Positions 8,467 to 16,709 of a stretch of 29,065 bases of DNA are shown piece after piece; within the stretch, counting starts at the first letter, position 1; every line of letters starts with the position of its first letter. The translations under genes were made by a program, and so were the position numbers. The notes under the pieces were generated by a model. The model made no database searches. It worked only from the letters and a program-made list of their open reading frames with translations, and was not told the origin of the DNA. Where the stretch lies: the NCBI GenBank assembly GCA_024278035.1, contig JAJRUA010000464.1, forward strand, positions 1 through 29,065, in the 5' to 3' direction. Origin of the DNA: Planctomycetota bacterium. Lineage in GTDB: Bacteria; Planctomycetota; Planctomycetia; Pirellulales; Lacipirellulaceae.

Positions 8467-9374
8467 GGCGTGGTCCCTTCAGCAACAATTTTTTCGTGTA
8501 ACCCGATTGATTCTAGCACCTGGGCCAATCGCTGGCGATTCGGCAGCGTTAGTTCACCAAGCGGCAAGCGACAACCGCCAGCAGCCATACCTCGCAGTTG
8601 CATAGCTGCCTTGAGGGGGATCGGATTCGTCTCACAGAAGAGGACACGAAAGAGGGGCAAAAGTTCGTGGAACAGGCCACGGGCGGTTGCTAAATCTCCC
8701 GAGAGGCCTGCCCTGACGAGCGTAACGATCCGCTCGGGGGCCAAGTTCGAGGCAACCGATACGAGTCCCTTGCCACCCAAAGCTAAGACCGGAAGCGACA
8801 TCGCATCGTCCCCACTTAGGACAATGAAATCATCGCTCTGAAGTTGCTGCACGACATCGGCCACTTGTGAAATATCTCCCGAGGCCTCTTTAACACCGAC
8901 GACCGAAGGGATGGCAGCCAATTGGTGGAGCGTTGGCGTTTCAATGTTGACCCCCGTTCGGCTTGCGATATTGTAAACCAATAGGGGCACGCCGGTGGCC
9001 GCAGCGATCGCCTCGAAGTGGGCAACAATGCCCGACTGCATGGGCTTGCTGTAGTAAGGCGCGACAACCAGTGCCAAGTCAGCCCCCAGGTCTTCAGCCC
9101 GCTTTGTGCTATCGACCGTTGTCCGGGTGCAATTGGTTCCTGTCCCGACAATGACCGGCACACGGCCCCCGACCGCATCAACGGTTGCCCGAATGATTTG
9201 GTCTTGTTCTTTGCGGGAGAGAGTGGGCGTTTCGCCCGTCGTGCCGAGCGGCAGGACGCTAACGACACCTGCCTCGATTTGCAGCTCAATGTTGGTACGC
9301 AGCCCATCGAAATCCACTTCATCGCGCGAAGTGAAGGGAGTGATGAGGGCCGTATGGACGCCGGCAAGGTTCAT
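8463..9374 (-). CDS. dapA: 4-hydroxy-tetrahydrodipicolinate synthase
   Basis: The 303-residue (beta/alpha)8 enzyme condenses pyruvate with aspartate semialdehyde, the first committed step to diaminopimelate and lysine. The Schiff-base Lys162 lies in VVGVKEASGD. The catalytic triad region is present: LGTTGETPTL with Thr45/Thr46, and Tyr134 in LLVYNIASRTG with Arg139. GTGTNCTR (77-84) and APYYSKP (105-111) are further family stretches. The ATG start gives the usual MNLAGVHTALITPF opening. It lies 113 bases downstream of dapB and overlaps dapF by four bases. Confidence 0.96.
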   Translation of the reverse strand: MNLAGVHTALITPFTSRDEVDFDGLRTNIELQIEAGVVSVLPLGTTGETPTLSRKEQDQIIRATVDAVGGRVPVIVGTGTNCTRTTVDSTKRAEDLGADLALVVAPYYSKPMQSGIVAHFEAIAAATGVPLLVYNIASRTGVNIETPTLHQLAAIPSVVGVKEASGDISQVADVVQQLQSDDFIVLSGDDAMSLPVLALGGKGLVSVASNLAPERIVTLVRAGLSGDLATARGLFHELLPLFRVLFCETNPIPLKAAMQLRGMAAGGCRLPLGELTLPNRQRLAQVLESIGLHEKIVAEGTTP

Positions 9375-9487
9375 AGCAGAGAGGGGGAAGGCTAAAGGTT
9401 TTCGAGAACCACGGATTGCACCGATAAAGAAACCGAACCGTCCTCTATCTAAGAGGATTGATTTCCTTGCGGTTCATTATTTACAAG

Positions 9488-10228
9488 TTAAAAAAGGTCG
9501 TCCAAATAATCGTCGATGGTTTTAATGCCCTGCTTGTCAGCAAGCCATTCGGCAACGCGAACAGCACCGATCGCAAAACCTTCACGGTTGCGGGCGGTGT
9601 GTTTCACGCTAATCGTGTCAGCGGGTGAATCGAACAGGGCTTCATGTGTCCCCGGAATCGAACCGCTGCGCAGGCTTGCCAGATGGAGTTCTTCTGGCGC
9701 GGGTGGACGGTCGAGCCGATCGGTGACGAGCCGGGTCTTGCGGCTGGAGGGTTCCATCAATGCCTCGGCAAGCGACAGGGCCGTGCCTGAGGGGCTATCT
9801 TTCTTTTCTCGATGGTGATGCTCAATAGCCGCCACGTCGTACTCCTTGAACTTGTCGAACAATTCACTCGCCCGGCGAGCGATTCGTAGGAAGAGTTGCA
9901 CGCCAATCGAAAAATTGGTTGCGTAAAGGAAGCCAATTCCCGATTCACGGACCCTGTCCATCAGATCGGCATCACCCGAAGGCCAACCGGTGGAGCCAAC
10001 AACGACGTTCGTCCGGTGCTTGCAAAGCGTACGTAAGTTCTCGGCAACCGCATCGGGAGCGGTAAAATCGATCGCAACGTCGATGGTCGAAAGATCAACT
10101 TCGCTGAGCGAGGCCCGGTCCGCGTCGGCGGCCGAGGGATCGACCGTCAGAACAGAGTGGCCACGTCCTTCAGCGAGCGGTTGAATCAGCCGGCCCATCT
10201 TCCCATAGCCGATGAGGCAGACGTTCAT
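9488..10228 (-). CDS. dapB: 4-hydroxy-tetrahydrodipicolinate reductase
   Basis: The 246-residue enzyme uses NAD(P)H to reduce the DapA product. It opens with the nucleotide-binding loop MNVCLIGYGKMGR; the usual form is GxxGxMG. VAIDFTAPDA, VVVGSTGW and LYATNFSIGV follow. The active-site stretch EHHHREKKDSPSGTA at 136-150 holds the catalytic His, the proton-donating Lys143 and the SGT substrate loop. The product ends with a short acidic tail DDYLDDLF. The gene heads the minus-strand dap cluster. A small hairpin with 6-base arms (9441-9446 and 9452-9457) lies in the dapB-dapA gap and could attenuate, but it has no T-run. Confidence 0.95.
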   Translation of the reverse strand: MNVCLIGYGKMGRLIQPLAEGRGHSVLTVDPSAADADRASLSEVDLSTIDVAIDFTAPDAVAENLRTLCKHRTNVVVGSTGWPSGDADLMDRVRESGIGFLYATNFSIGVQLFLRIARRASELFDKFKEYDVAAIEHHHREKKDSPSGTALSLAEALMEPSSRKTRLVTDRLDRPPAPEELHLASLRSGSIPGTHEALFDSPADTISVKHTARNREGFAIGAVRVAEWLADKQGIKTIDDYLDDLF

Positions 10229-10739
10229 CGTATTTTGCCCGGGGAGGAAGGGAACACTGGGGAGGCGACTGAAACTGTGATTCTACTGCGCAATCGTGAG
10301 TATCAACAGCGGCAAACTGCGAAAAAGCAGAAGGGCAGAGCCGTGTCGTCCCCGACCACGGCAACCTGGGGAAACACGCCGTGGTCGGGGACGACACGGC
10401 TCTCCGTCTACTAAACAAGTAAAAAACGGACCCTCGTTGCCCCGCCGCTTGACGGAACGGCTTTCGAACGATTACGCTTCTGGCTCATTTTCTTAGGGTT
10501 TGCGTGCCATAAGAAAGGGGAATAACCACATGTGATGATGGGTTCGTTTCCCCCAATCCCCGCCTACGGCCCAACGTCCACAGCCATCACGCTTCCCTGA
10601 ACTAGCATCACCTGAACGACCTCTCAGCAATAGAAGACCTGCACCGTTAGCCAGACTTGGCGATGCGATCAGGACGCTTGGATTCCCTCTATATTTTAGT
10701 ATCCCCCTTAAAGACACTCCCGAAAAGGTAATCGCCGTC
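10229..10739. other. Divergent intergenic region between dapB and ppdK
   Basis: These 511 bases separate two divergently transcribed genes, so promoters for both should lie here. I see a perfect 26-base-arm palindrome at 10337-10403 and an AT-rich TATATTTTAG at 10690-10699, which could be a -10 element for ppdK, but no good -35 at the right distance. No credible gene was found. Open frames here are short and overlap neighbouring starts. Confidence 0.5.
10337..10403. repeat. Perfect 26-base inverted repeat upstream of dapB (REP-like)
   Basis: Arms 10337-10362 and 10378-10403 are perfect reverse complements, with a 15-base loop between them. The stem is GC-rich with the core GTCGTCCCCGACCACGGC. 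It lies about 110 bases upstream of the dapB start, without a T-run on either side. Such perfection in non-coding DNA argues for an interspersed mobile palindrome or a strongly selected hairpin rather than chance. Confidence 0.9.
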
Positions 10740-13421
10740 ATGGCCAAGAAGAAGTCCGCTGCAAGCAAAATGGTTTTTTACTTTGGTAAGACTCGCACTG
10801 ACGGTGATACGTCGATGAAGGAATTGCTGGGTGGCAAAGGGGTCAACCTTGCCGACATGACCGCGATTGGTCTGCCGGTGCCTGCTGGGTTCACGATCAC
10901 TACCGATTGCTGTGACCAGTACTACAAGCAAAAGAAGAAACTTCCGAAGGGGTTGATGAAGGACGTTTCTGCGGCGATCAAAACGCTTGAAAAAGAGACC
11001 GGCAAGAAGTTTGGCGATAATAAAGACCCGCTGTTGGTTTCCGTACGAAGTGGTGCGGCGGTCTCCATGCCGGGCATGATGAATACGATCTTGAACCTTG
11101 GCATCAATGATGAGTCGGTCGTTGGCCTAGCGAATGCCACGGAGAACAAGCGATTTGCCTACGACGCTTATCGTCGGCTTATCAACATGTACGGCGATGT
11201 CGTCATGGAGGTTTCTCACGAGTACTTTGAAGAAGCGTTTGACAAAATCAAACAAAAATACGGTGTAAAGGACGATACGGATGTTCCGTCGGAAGGTCTG
11301 ATCGAATTGGTCGGTGCTTATAAAAAAGTTTACAAAAAGCACACGGGCAAGCCGTTTCCGCAAAGCCCGATGGAGCAACTTGAGCTAGCGATTGAGGCGG
11401 TCTTCGGTAGCTGGAACTCCGACAAAGCGATCAGCTATCGTCGGATCGAAGGAATTGTTGGCCTCGTCGGCACGGCAGTCAACGTTCAGTCGATGGTTTA
11501 TGGCAACATGGGCGATGACTCGGGAACGGGCGTTGCGTTTACTCGCAACCCTTCGACGGGTGAGAACAAGTTTTACGGCGAGTTCCTTATCAACGCCCAG
11601 GGCGAAGACGTAGTGGCCGGCATTCGGACGCCGCAGCCGGTGGACGACATGCCCAAGTGGAAGGCTCCCGGCAACAAAACGATCGGCAAGAAGATTCATG
11701 CCGAGCTGATGAAGATCAAAACAAAACTCGAAAAGCACTACAAGGATGTGCAAGACATCGAGTTCACGATTGAGAAGGGTAAGCTCTTCATGCTACAAAC
11801 CCGTAGCGGCAAGCGGACGGGTGCCGCGGCAGTGCGGATCGCTGTTGAAATGGTGAAGGAGAAGCTGATTACGGAGAAGACGGCCCTCTTGCGTATCCCG
11901 GCAAGCGACCTGACGCAACTTCTGTTGCCATCGTTTGACCCAGCAGAAAAGAAGAAGGCGAAGCCGCTTACCGTGGGTCTTCCTGCTTCGCCAGGCGCCG
12001 CGTTTGGCAAGTTGGCGTTCTCTGCCGAGGAGGCTGTCGATCGCACGCACAATGGCGAACATGTCCTCTTAGTCCGTAAAGAGACAAGTCCCGAAGACGT
12101 TGAGGGCATGCACTGTGCCGCTGGTATTCTTACCAGCACAGGTGGCATGACCAGCCACGCAGCCGTTGTTGCTCGAGGTTGGGGCAAGTGCTGTGTTGCC
12201 GGTGCGGGAGCGATCGTCATCGACGAGAAAGCAAAGAAAATCAAAGTCGGCGGAAAAACCTACGGAAAGAACGACGTACTATCGATCGACGGATCGACGG
12301 GCGAAGTCTTCAAGGGTGAAATGCCAACGGTCGAGCCGAAGCTCGGCGGCCACTTTGCGACCGTCATGAAGTGGGCCGACAAGCACCGCAAACTCGGCAT
12401 TCGGACCAACGCCGATTCGCCCGTTGATGCCAAACGGGCTCGTGACTTTGGTGCCGAGGGAATTGGCCTTTGCCGTACGGAGCACATGTTCTTCGAGGGC
12501 GATCGCATTCTGGCCATGCGTGAGATGATCTTGGCCGACGACAAGCCAAGCCGTGAGGCAGCACTCAAGAAACTCTTACCGTACCAACGGAAGGACTTCG
12601 AGGGCATCTTCAAGGCGATGAAGGGCTTGCCCGTGACGGTTCGCCTGCTCGACCCGCCGCTGCACGAGTTCTTGCCCCATGAGAAATCGGCCATCAAAGA
12701 ACTGAGCGACGCGACGGGCGTTCCTGCAAAGGAGATCGCCACCCGCGTTTCGCAACTCCATGAGGCCAACCCGATGCTCGGCCACCGTGGTTGCCGACTG
12801 TCGATCACTTACCCAGAGATTCTCGTCATGCAGGTGACCGCCATCACGGAGGCGACCATCAATAGCATGAAGAAAAAGATCGATGCCCGACCGGAAATCA
12901 TGATTCCGCTGATCGGCACGGTCCAAGAGCTATCGATTCTGCGTAAGCTGACCGAGGAGACGATCGCCGAGGTGAAGGCGAAGAAAAAGTACAGCGGCAA
13001 GCTCAATATCTTGATCGGCACCATGATCGAGATTCCCCGCGCCGCGCTCACCGCTGACGAAGTTGCCCCCGAGGCCGACTTCTTCAGCTTCGGCACGAAC
13101 GACCTAACGCAAATGGCGTTCGGCTACAGCCGTGACGACGTGAACGGCTTTTTGCCGGATTACCTCAGCCAAGAAATCTTGGAGAAAGACCCGTTCCAAT
13201 CGATCGACGTGGACGGCGTTGGCCAATTGGTCGCGATGGCGGTCGAGAAAGGCCGATCGGTCAACAAGAAGATCAAGCTCGGCGTTTGTGGCGAACATGG
13301 TGGCGACCCGTCGTCAATCCGCTTCTTCCACAAAGTGGGACTCAACTACGTCAGTTGTAGTCCCTTCCGGGTGCCCATTGCCCGTTTGGCAGCAGCTCAA
13401 GCGGCGTTGTCGAAAGACTGA
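10740..13421 (+). CDS. ppdK: Pyruvate, phosphate dikinase
   Basis: The 893-residue enzyme interconverts pyruvate + ATP + Pi and PEP + AMP + PPi, linking glycolysis and gluconeogenesis. All three modules are visible: an N-terminal ATP-grasp domain (LLGGKGVNLADM near residue 30; SVRSGAAVSMPGMM near 102), the central swivelling phosphohistidine domain with GGMTSHAAVVARG (His about 473), and the C-terminal PEP/pyruvate barrel with GIGLCRTEHMFF, GTNDLTQM and GVCGEHGGDP (catalytic Cys about 850). The length matches the family (870-900). The ATG is followed by a lysine-rich MAKKKSAASK. It is monocistronic: a strong intrinsic terminator follows at about 13448-13495. Confidence 0.97.
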   Translation: MAKKKSAASKMVFYFGKTRTDGDTSMKELLGGKGVNLADMTAIGLPVPAGFTITTDCCDQYYKQKKKLPKGLMKDVSAAIKTLEKETGKKFGDNKDPLLVSVRSGAAVSMPGMMNTILNLGINDESVVGLANATENKRFAYDAYRRLINMYGDVVMEVSHEYFEEAFDKIKQKYGVKDDTDVPSEGLIELVGAYKKVYKKHTGKPFPQSPMEQLELAIEAVFGSWNSDKAISYRRIEGIVGLVGTAVNVQSMVYGNMGDDSGTGVAFTRNPSTGENKFYGEFLINAQGEDVVAGIRTPQPVDDMPKWKAPGNKTIGKKIHAELMKIKTKLEKHYKDVQDIEFTIEKGKLFMLQTRSGKRTGAAAVRIAVEMVKEKLITEKTALLRIPASDLTQLLLPSFDPAEKKKAKPLTVGLPASPGAAFGKLAFSAEEAVDRTHNGEHVLLVRKETSPEDVEGMHCAAGILTSTGGMTSHAAVVARGWGKCCVAGAGAIVIDEKAKKIKVGGKTYGKNDVLSIDGSTGEVFKGEMPTVEPKLGGHFATVMKWADKHRKLGIRTNADSPVDAKRARDFGAEGIGLCRTEHMFFEGDRILAMREMILADDKPSREAALKKLLPYQRKDFEGIFKAMKGLPVTVRLLDPPLHEFLPHEKSAIKELSDATGVPAKEIATRVSQLHEANPMLGHRGCRLSITYPEILVMQVTAITEATINSMKKKIDARPEIMIPLIGTVQELSILRKLTEETIAEVKAKKKYSGKLNILIGTMIEIPRAALTADEVAPEADFFSFGTNDLTQMAFGYSRDDVNGFLPDYLSQEILEKDPFQSIDVDGVGQLVAMAVEKGRSVNKKIKLGVCGEHGGDPSSIRFFHKVGLNYVSCSPFRVPIARLAAAQAALSKD

Positions 13422-13444
13422 TTTTTTATTGACCAGCAAACGAT

Positions 13445-13495
13445 AAAGCCCGCTGCCCGCTGCTCCTTCAAAGGAGCAGGGCAGCGGGCCTTTTT
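13445..13495 (+). terminator. Strong intrinsic terminator of ppdK
   Basis: A long GC-rich hairpin has its left arm at 13448-13468 and right arm at 13471-13489; the arms are complementary over 19 bases apart from a two-base bulge in the left arm. TTTTT follows at 13491-13495. It starts 26 bases after the ppdK stop. Confidence 0.9.
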
Positions 13496-13717
13496 CACGT
13501 AATCCGTCTGAGGAACTCCTGCTGCGTAAGCTACCTAACGATAGAAGCGAACTTTCCCAGTCGAGGCCGCTTATAGCTGTAGTCCTCCGTGGGCTTACGC
13601 CGACCGGCTCGCCTTTCAATTTTCAACGAGTACCCTCTCATGCAATGCCTTCTACTTAGAGCCTATTCCAGAACCCTTCAGAAGGCATCCGGCGGTCGAG
13701 AAAGACCGAAGCACCAG

Positions 13718-15070
13718 ATGGTTGGGGGGCGTGCAGTAAAGACCTTGTCTCCTTTGCTTTTTTTGCTGGTGACAAGTTCGTTGGCTCAGGCAGCCGAGCC
13801 GAATCCAACGGCCTTGCTGAAAGGATCGGCGGCGGCGCTCGAAAGTGCCGAGTCGGCGTCGCTTGATGTCATTGTGACCCTGCAGATAACCCAGGGGGAG
13901 CAGGCAGAGCAAACGAAGTCGGGCTACCACTTCGCACGACTTGGCAAGGCTAAGTTTTCCTTTGAGCCCGTGGCGGTCGGAGAGGCCCCGATCGGTGAGG
14001 GGATCGCGGTTCGTAGTGATGGAGAGTTGATTCTGACCCATCCGTTATCGCACCGTCGATATTCGCTTGAAGAGTCGAACGCTGGTTTCATTGATTTTAT
14101 CCAGTCCCCCTTTGCCCAGGGCATTGGCAACCCTCTCGGCGGACTCGGCCTGAGCCTCCTTAGCACCACGATGGCTGACCAACTCGCCAGCTGTGTGACA
14201 TCGGCCGAGTACCTTGGCAAAGAGACGCTACCTTCCGAGGGAGATGCCGAAGAAGCCACTCTGCTGCACCATTGTCGCTATCAGGTAGGGGGCCAATTCT
14301 GGTTCGACGCTTGGTTCACTGTCGAAGAGGAGGCGCGTCTCCAGCGGCTTGAAGCCGATCTGAGTGAGATTATGACCGCAGGCCCCAATCAAGAGCCACG
14401 AAAAGATTTTCAGTACATCGTTACGTTCGACTTCAACAATTGGAATCTGGATGCCAAGCTCTCGGCCGATGATTTCAAGTTGCGGGAACCGAAGGGGGCA
14501 GAACTCGTCGATTCGTTCTTCCAACGTCCAGAGAAGGAGCCTCACCCTCTGCTCGGAAAGGAAGCTCCCACGTTTGAGCTAACCGACCTCCAGGGTGACC
14601 CTGTTAACCTTGCTGACCATCTTGGCAAGGAGGTGATTTTGCTGGATTTTTGGGCGACCTGGTGTCCTCCCTGCGTTGCGGCGTTGCCGATTCTGAGTGA
14701 GGCGGCGGAGTCCCTGGCTGACCAAGGGGTTGTTTTCTTTGCCGTGAATCAAGGGGAGGAAGCGGAGCAAATCCAGGCGTTTCTGGACAAAAAAGAGCTG
14801 GACGTGCCCGTGGTTCTCGACCAACAGGGTGCCACCGCTTCGTCGTACAGCGTTGAAGGCTTGCCCACGTCGGTCCTCATTGGAAAAGACGGCACGGTGC
14901 AAGTCGTTTACGTTGGTTTCGGGCCGAGCATGCAATCGGGCCTTGTAGCCAAGCTCGAATCGCTCCTTGCCGGGGAAGACCTAGCGACGGAGAAAATTAG
15001 CGACTGGCAGGACCATAAGGTCAAACGAAAAGAGAAGCTCGATCGACTCCGTGCCAAGCTGGCGGAATAA
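13718..15070 (+). CDS. Exported TlpA-type thioredoxin with N-terminal DUF2092/LolA-like domain
   Basis: The 450-residue product has a signal peptide (TLSPLLFLLVTSSLAQA, cleavage before AEP near residue 26), so it acts outside the cytoplasm. Residues about 30-270 look like a DUF2092/LolA-like beta domain: LLKGSAAALESAESASLDV, then AVRSDGELILTHP and a late FDFNNWNLDAKLSADDFKL strand. Residues about 285-430 form a TlpA/ResA thioredoxin domain (GKEAPTFELTDLQG, then FWATWCPPC with Cys316 and Cys319, and the cis-Pro region EGLPTSVLIGKDG). The WCPPC site suggests disulfide reductase activity. A basic helix ends the protein. I chose ATG 13718 because it places the signal peptide at the N-terminus; the frame stays open upstream to 13589. 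The domain pairing occurs in planctomycetes; the partner is unknown. Confidence 0.85.
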   Translation: MVGGRAVKTLSPLLFLLVTSSLAQAAEPNPTALLKGSAAALESAESASLDVIVTLQITQGEQAEQTKSGYHFARLGKAKFSFEPVAVGEAPIGEGIAVRSDGELILTHPLSHRRYSLEESNAGFIDFIQSPFAQGIGNPLGGLGLSLLSTTMADQLASCVTSAEYLGKETLPSEGDAEEATLLHHCRYQVGGQFWFDAWFTVEEEARLQRLEADLSEIMTAGPNQEPRKDFQYIVTFDFNNWNLDAKLSADDFKLREPKGAELVDSFFQRPEKEPHPLLGKEAPTFELTDLQGDPVNLADHLGKEVILLDFWATWCPPCVAALPILSEAAESLADQGVVFFAVNQGEEAEQIQAFLDKKELDVPVVLDQQGATASSYSVEGLPTSVLIGKDGTVQVVYVGFGPSMQSGLVAKLESLLAGEDLATEKISDWQDHKVKRKEKLDRLRAKLAE

Positions 15071-15084
15071 TTTTGGCGGCCCGT

Positions 15085-15126
15085 CGGCGTCCCTCCTTCG
15101 GCGGGTCTTCGACGCCGGAGATTTTT
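15085..15126 (+). terminator. Possible intrinsic terminator after the TlpA gene
   Basis: CGGCGTC (15085-15091) pairs with GACGCCG (15111-15117), and ATTTTTG follows at 15120-15126. The loop is 19 bases with some inner pairing. It lies between two convergent genes, 14 bases after the TlpA stop. Confidence 0.5.
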
Positions 15127-15217
15127 GCAGCAGGAACCGGGGCGCGATTTTTCTAAAGTGAGTGCCATTAGGCTAACGCCCCAACGGCTAATTCCAAAAT
15201 TAAGCTGTGACAAAGCA

Positions 15218-16057
15218 CTAGCCGGCTTTCCGTAGGGGTATTACGCCGTCGTTGATGGAGCGGATCGTTCCACTTGGTGGCGAACGGCGTTCGCGGATGA
15301 AGCCTCGGGTTCCGCCACTTAGGAACTCGGCCAACTCGACTACGGGCCCCTCGGAGAATCTTTCTTCAAGAATCGCTAGGCGCTCTTCGAGCGACACGCC
15401 ACTGCGGTAAATTACTTGGTACGCTTCTTTGATCGCGCGTATTTCATCTCGGTCGAGTCCGGCTCGGCGGAGGCCAACGCGATTGACGCCAACAACGAGC
15501 CCGCTGCCCCCATCAATCATCACGAAAGGGGGCACGTCTTGGGAAATGCGCGCCATGCCACCCACCATCGCAAGCCGGCCGATGCGACAGAACTGATGCA
15601 CGGCGACCCCTCCGCCAAGGCAGCATCGCTCGCCGACCGTAACATGCCCTCCTACCATCACGTTGTTCGTTAGCAGCACGTGGCTTGCCACACAGCAGTC
15701 ATGAGCAATGTGTGAGCCCACCATCAGGAGGCAATCGCTGCCGACGGTGGTAACGGCATCCGTGTGCATCGCGCGATGGACGGTACTGTTCTCTCGGAAC
15801 TGATTACGGTTGCCAATAATCACGCGGCCCGGCGGGCCTGGCGGGCTGATGTGCTGGGGCAAACCACCGAGGACCACTCCCTCGCCCAGATGATTTTCGC
15901 TACCGAGGGAGACGGCCGACTTAACGGTCGATCGGGCAGCTAGCACGCAACCCTCACCGATGCGAGCATTCGCCTCGACGACGCAAAAGGGGCCGATGCG
16001 CACTCCGTGGCCAATTTCTGCCTGAGAGCTAACAATCGCGGTTGGGTGGATATCCAA
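15218..16057 (-). CDS. lpxA: Acyl-ACP--UDP-N-acetylglucosamine O-acyltransferase
   Basis: The 279-residue protein is a left-handed beta-helix acyltransferase that starts lipid A synthesis. Hexapeptide repeats run from about residue 2 to 170 (HPTAIVSSQAEIGHGVRIGP and onward). The catalytic histidine motif GSHIAHDC places His119 as the general base, with His116 also conserved; E. coli has His125 and His122. The C-terminal helical part includes LRRAGLDRDEIRAIKEAYQ, the usual LxRxGF-type region. The start is TTG at 16057, preceded on the - strand by GGAGAGG about seven bases upstream. The gene stands alone, not beside lpxD, fabZ or lpxB. Its presence supports an LPS-containing outer membrane. Confidence 0.93.
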   Translation of the reverse strand: MDIHPTAIVSSQAEIGHGVRIGPFCVVEANARIGEGCVLAARSTVKSAVSLGSENHLGEGVVLGGLPQHISPPGPPGRVIIGNRNQFRENSTVHRAMHTDAVTTVGSDCLLMVGSHIAHDCCVASHVLLTNNVMVGGHVTVGERCCLGGGVAVHQFCRIGRLAMVGGMARISQDVPPFVMIDGGSGLVVGVNRVGLRRAGLDRDEIRAIKEAYQVIYRSGVSLEERLAILEERFSEGPVVELAEFLSGGTRGFIRERRSPPSGTIRSINDGVIPLRKAG

Positions 16058-16346
16058 AGGAGCCTCTCCGGTGGGTCAAACGGAAACGGCGCTACCGAGG
16101 AAGTGCCAATCGGGTGGCTCTCTAGCGGGGACAGGAGAGCAAGGCACACAGCTTCGCCGCAATCAGTGATATCGGCTGAACCAGTCACCTAGGCTTAGCC
16201 CCATGTGCCGATTTGCCGATTCGCACAAAACTGTAAGGGTAGTGCTAGCACGGCGGTTTCGTATTACAATCGATGGTCCATCTGTGGGAGGCGCCTTCTA
16301 CAGTAAAATTGCCGGGCGACAAGACTTTTTTCGATTAGGAAAACCC

Positions 16347-16685
16347 ATGGCTGACGCCAACAAACTGTACGACGAAGCGGATCAACTCAAAGACGCAGGC
16401 GACCTCGAAGGAGCCGCTACGAAGTTAGAGGAGGCGCTCAAGGTGGATGAAAATTACGCCCTCGCTCACACGGCCATGTCCGTCGTTCTGCAAAGGCTTG
16501 GCAAACACGCCGAGGCGGTAAAACATGCCCAGCGCGCCTGTGAACTCGAGCCGAACGATGCGTTTAGCTACACTGCTTTGAGTGTCACTTACCAACGCGC
16601 CTACGCTGGTACCAATGACACGAGCTACATTCGACTTGCCGAAGAGGCGATGGACCGCAGCCGACAGATCGAGATGAACGCGTAG
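16347..16685 (+). CDS. Small TPR protein
   Basis: The 112-residue protein is made almost wholly of tetratricopeptide repeats: a first near residues 2-35 (ANKLYDEADQLKDAGDLEGA), a second near 36-69 (ALAHTAMSVVLQRLGKHAEA) and a third, longer one from 70 with an AYAGTNDTSY insertion. TPRs bind other proteins. There is no signal peptide, so it is probably cytosolic. ATG 16347 has AGGA at a good distance (16337-16340); the frame is open upstream, but the repeat domain begins right at this ATG. It is convergent with the cysteine desulfurase gene, 24 bases away. The partner is unknown. Confidence 0.8.
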   Translation: MADANKLYDEADQLKDAGDLEGAATKLEEALKVDENYALAHTAMSVVLQRLGKHAEAVKHAQRACELEPNDAFSYTALSVTYQRAYAGTNDTSYIRLAEEAMDRSRQIEMNA

Positions 16686-16709
16686 TGCCCCCCTTTTTCG
16701 GACGGGCTG

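Noticed and set aside
10493..10768. Minus-strand open frame of 91 codons upstream of ppdK
   Set aside because: It overlaps the ppdK start and has no recognisable features; probably chance.
13589..13717. Upstream extension of the TlpA-type protein
   Set aside because: It would bury the signal peptide behind 43 residues without family character; ATG 13718 puts the signal peptide at the N-terminus.
16242..16251. GTGCTAGCAC palindrome upstream of the small TPR gene
   Set aside because: Ten bases is within chance expectation, and no promoter elements with proper spacing surround it.
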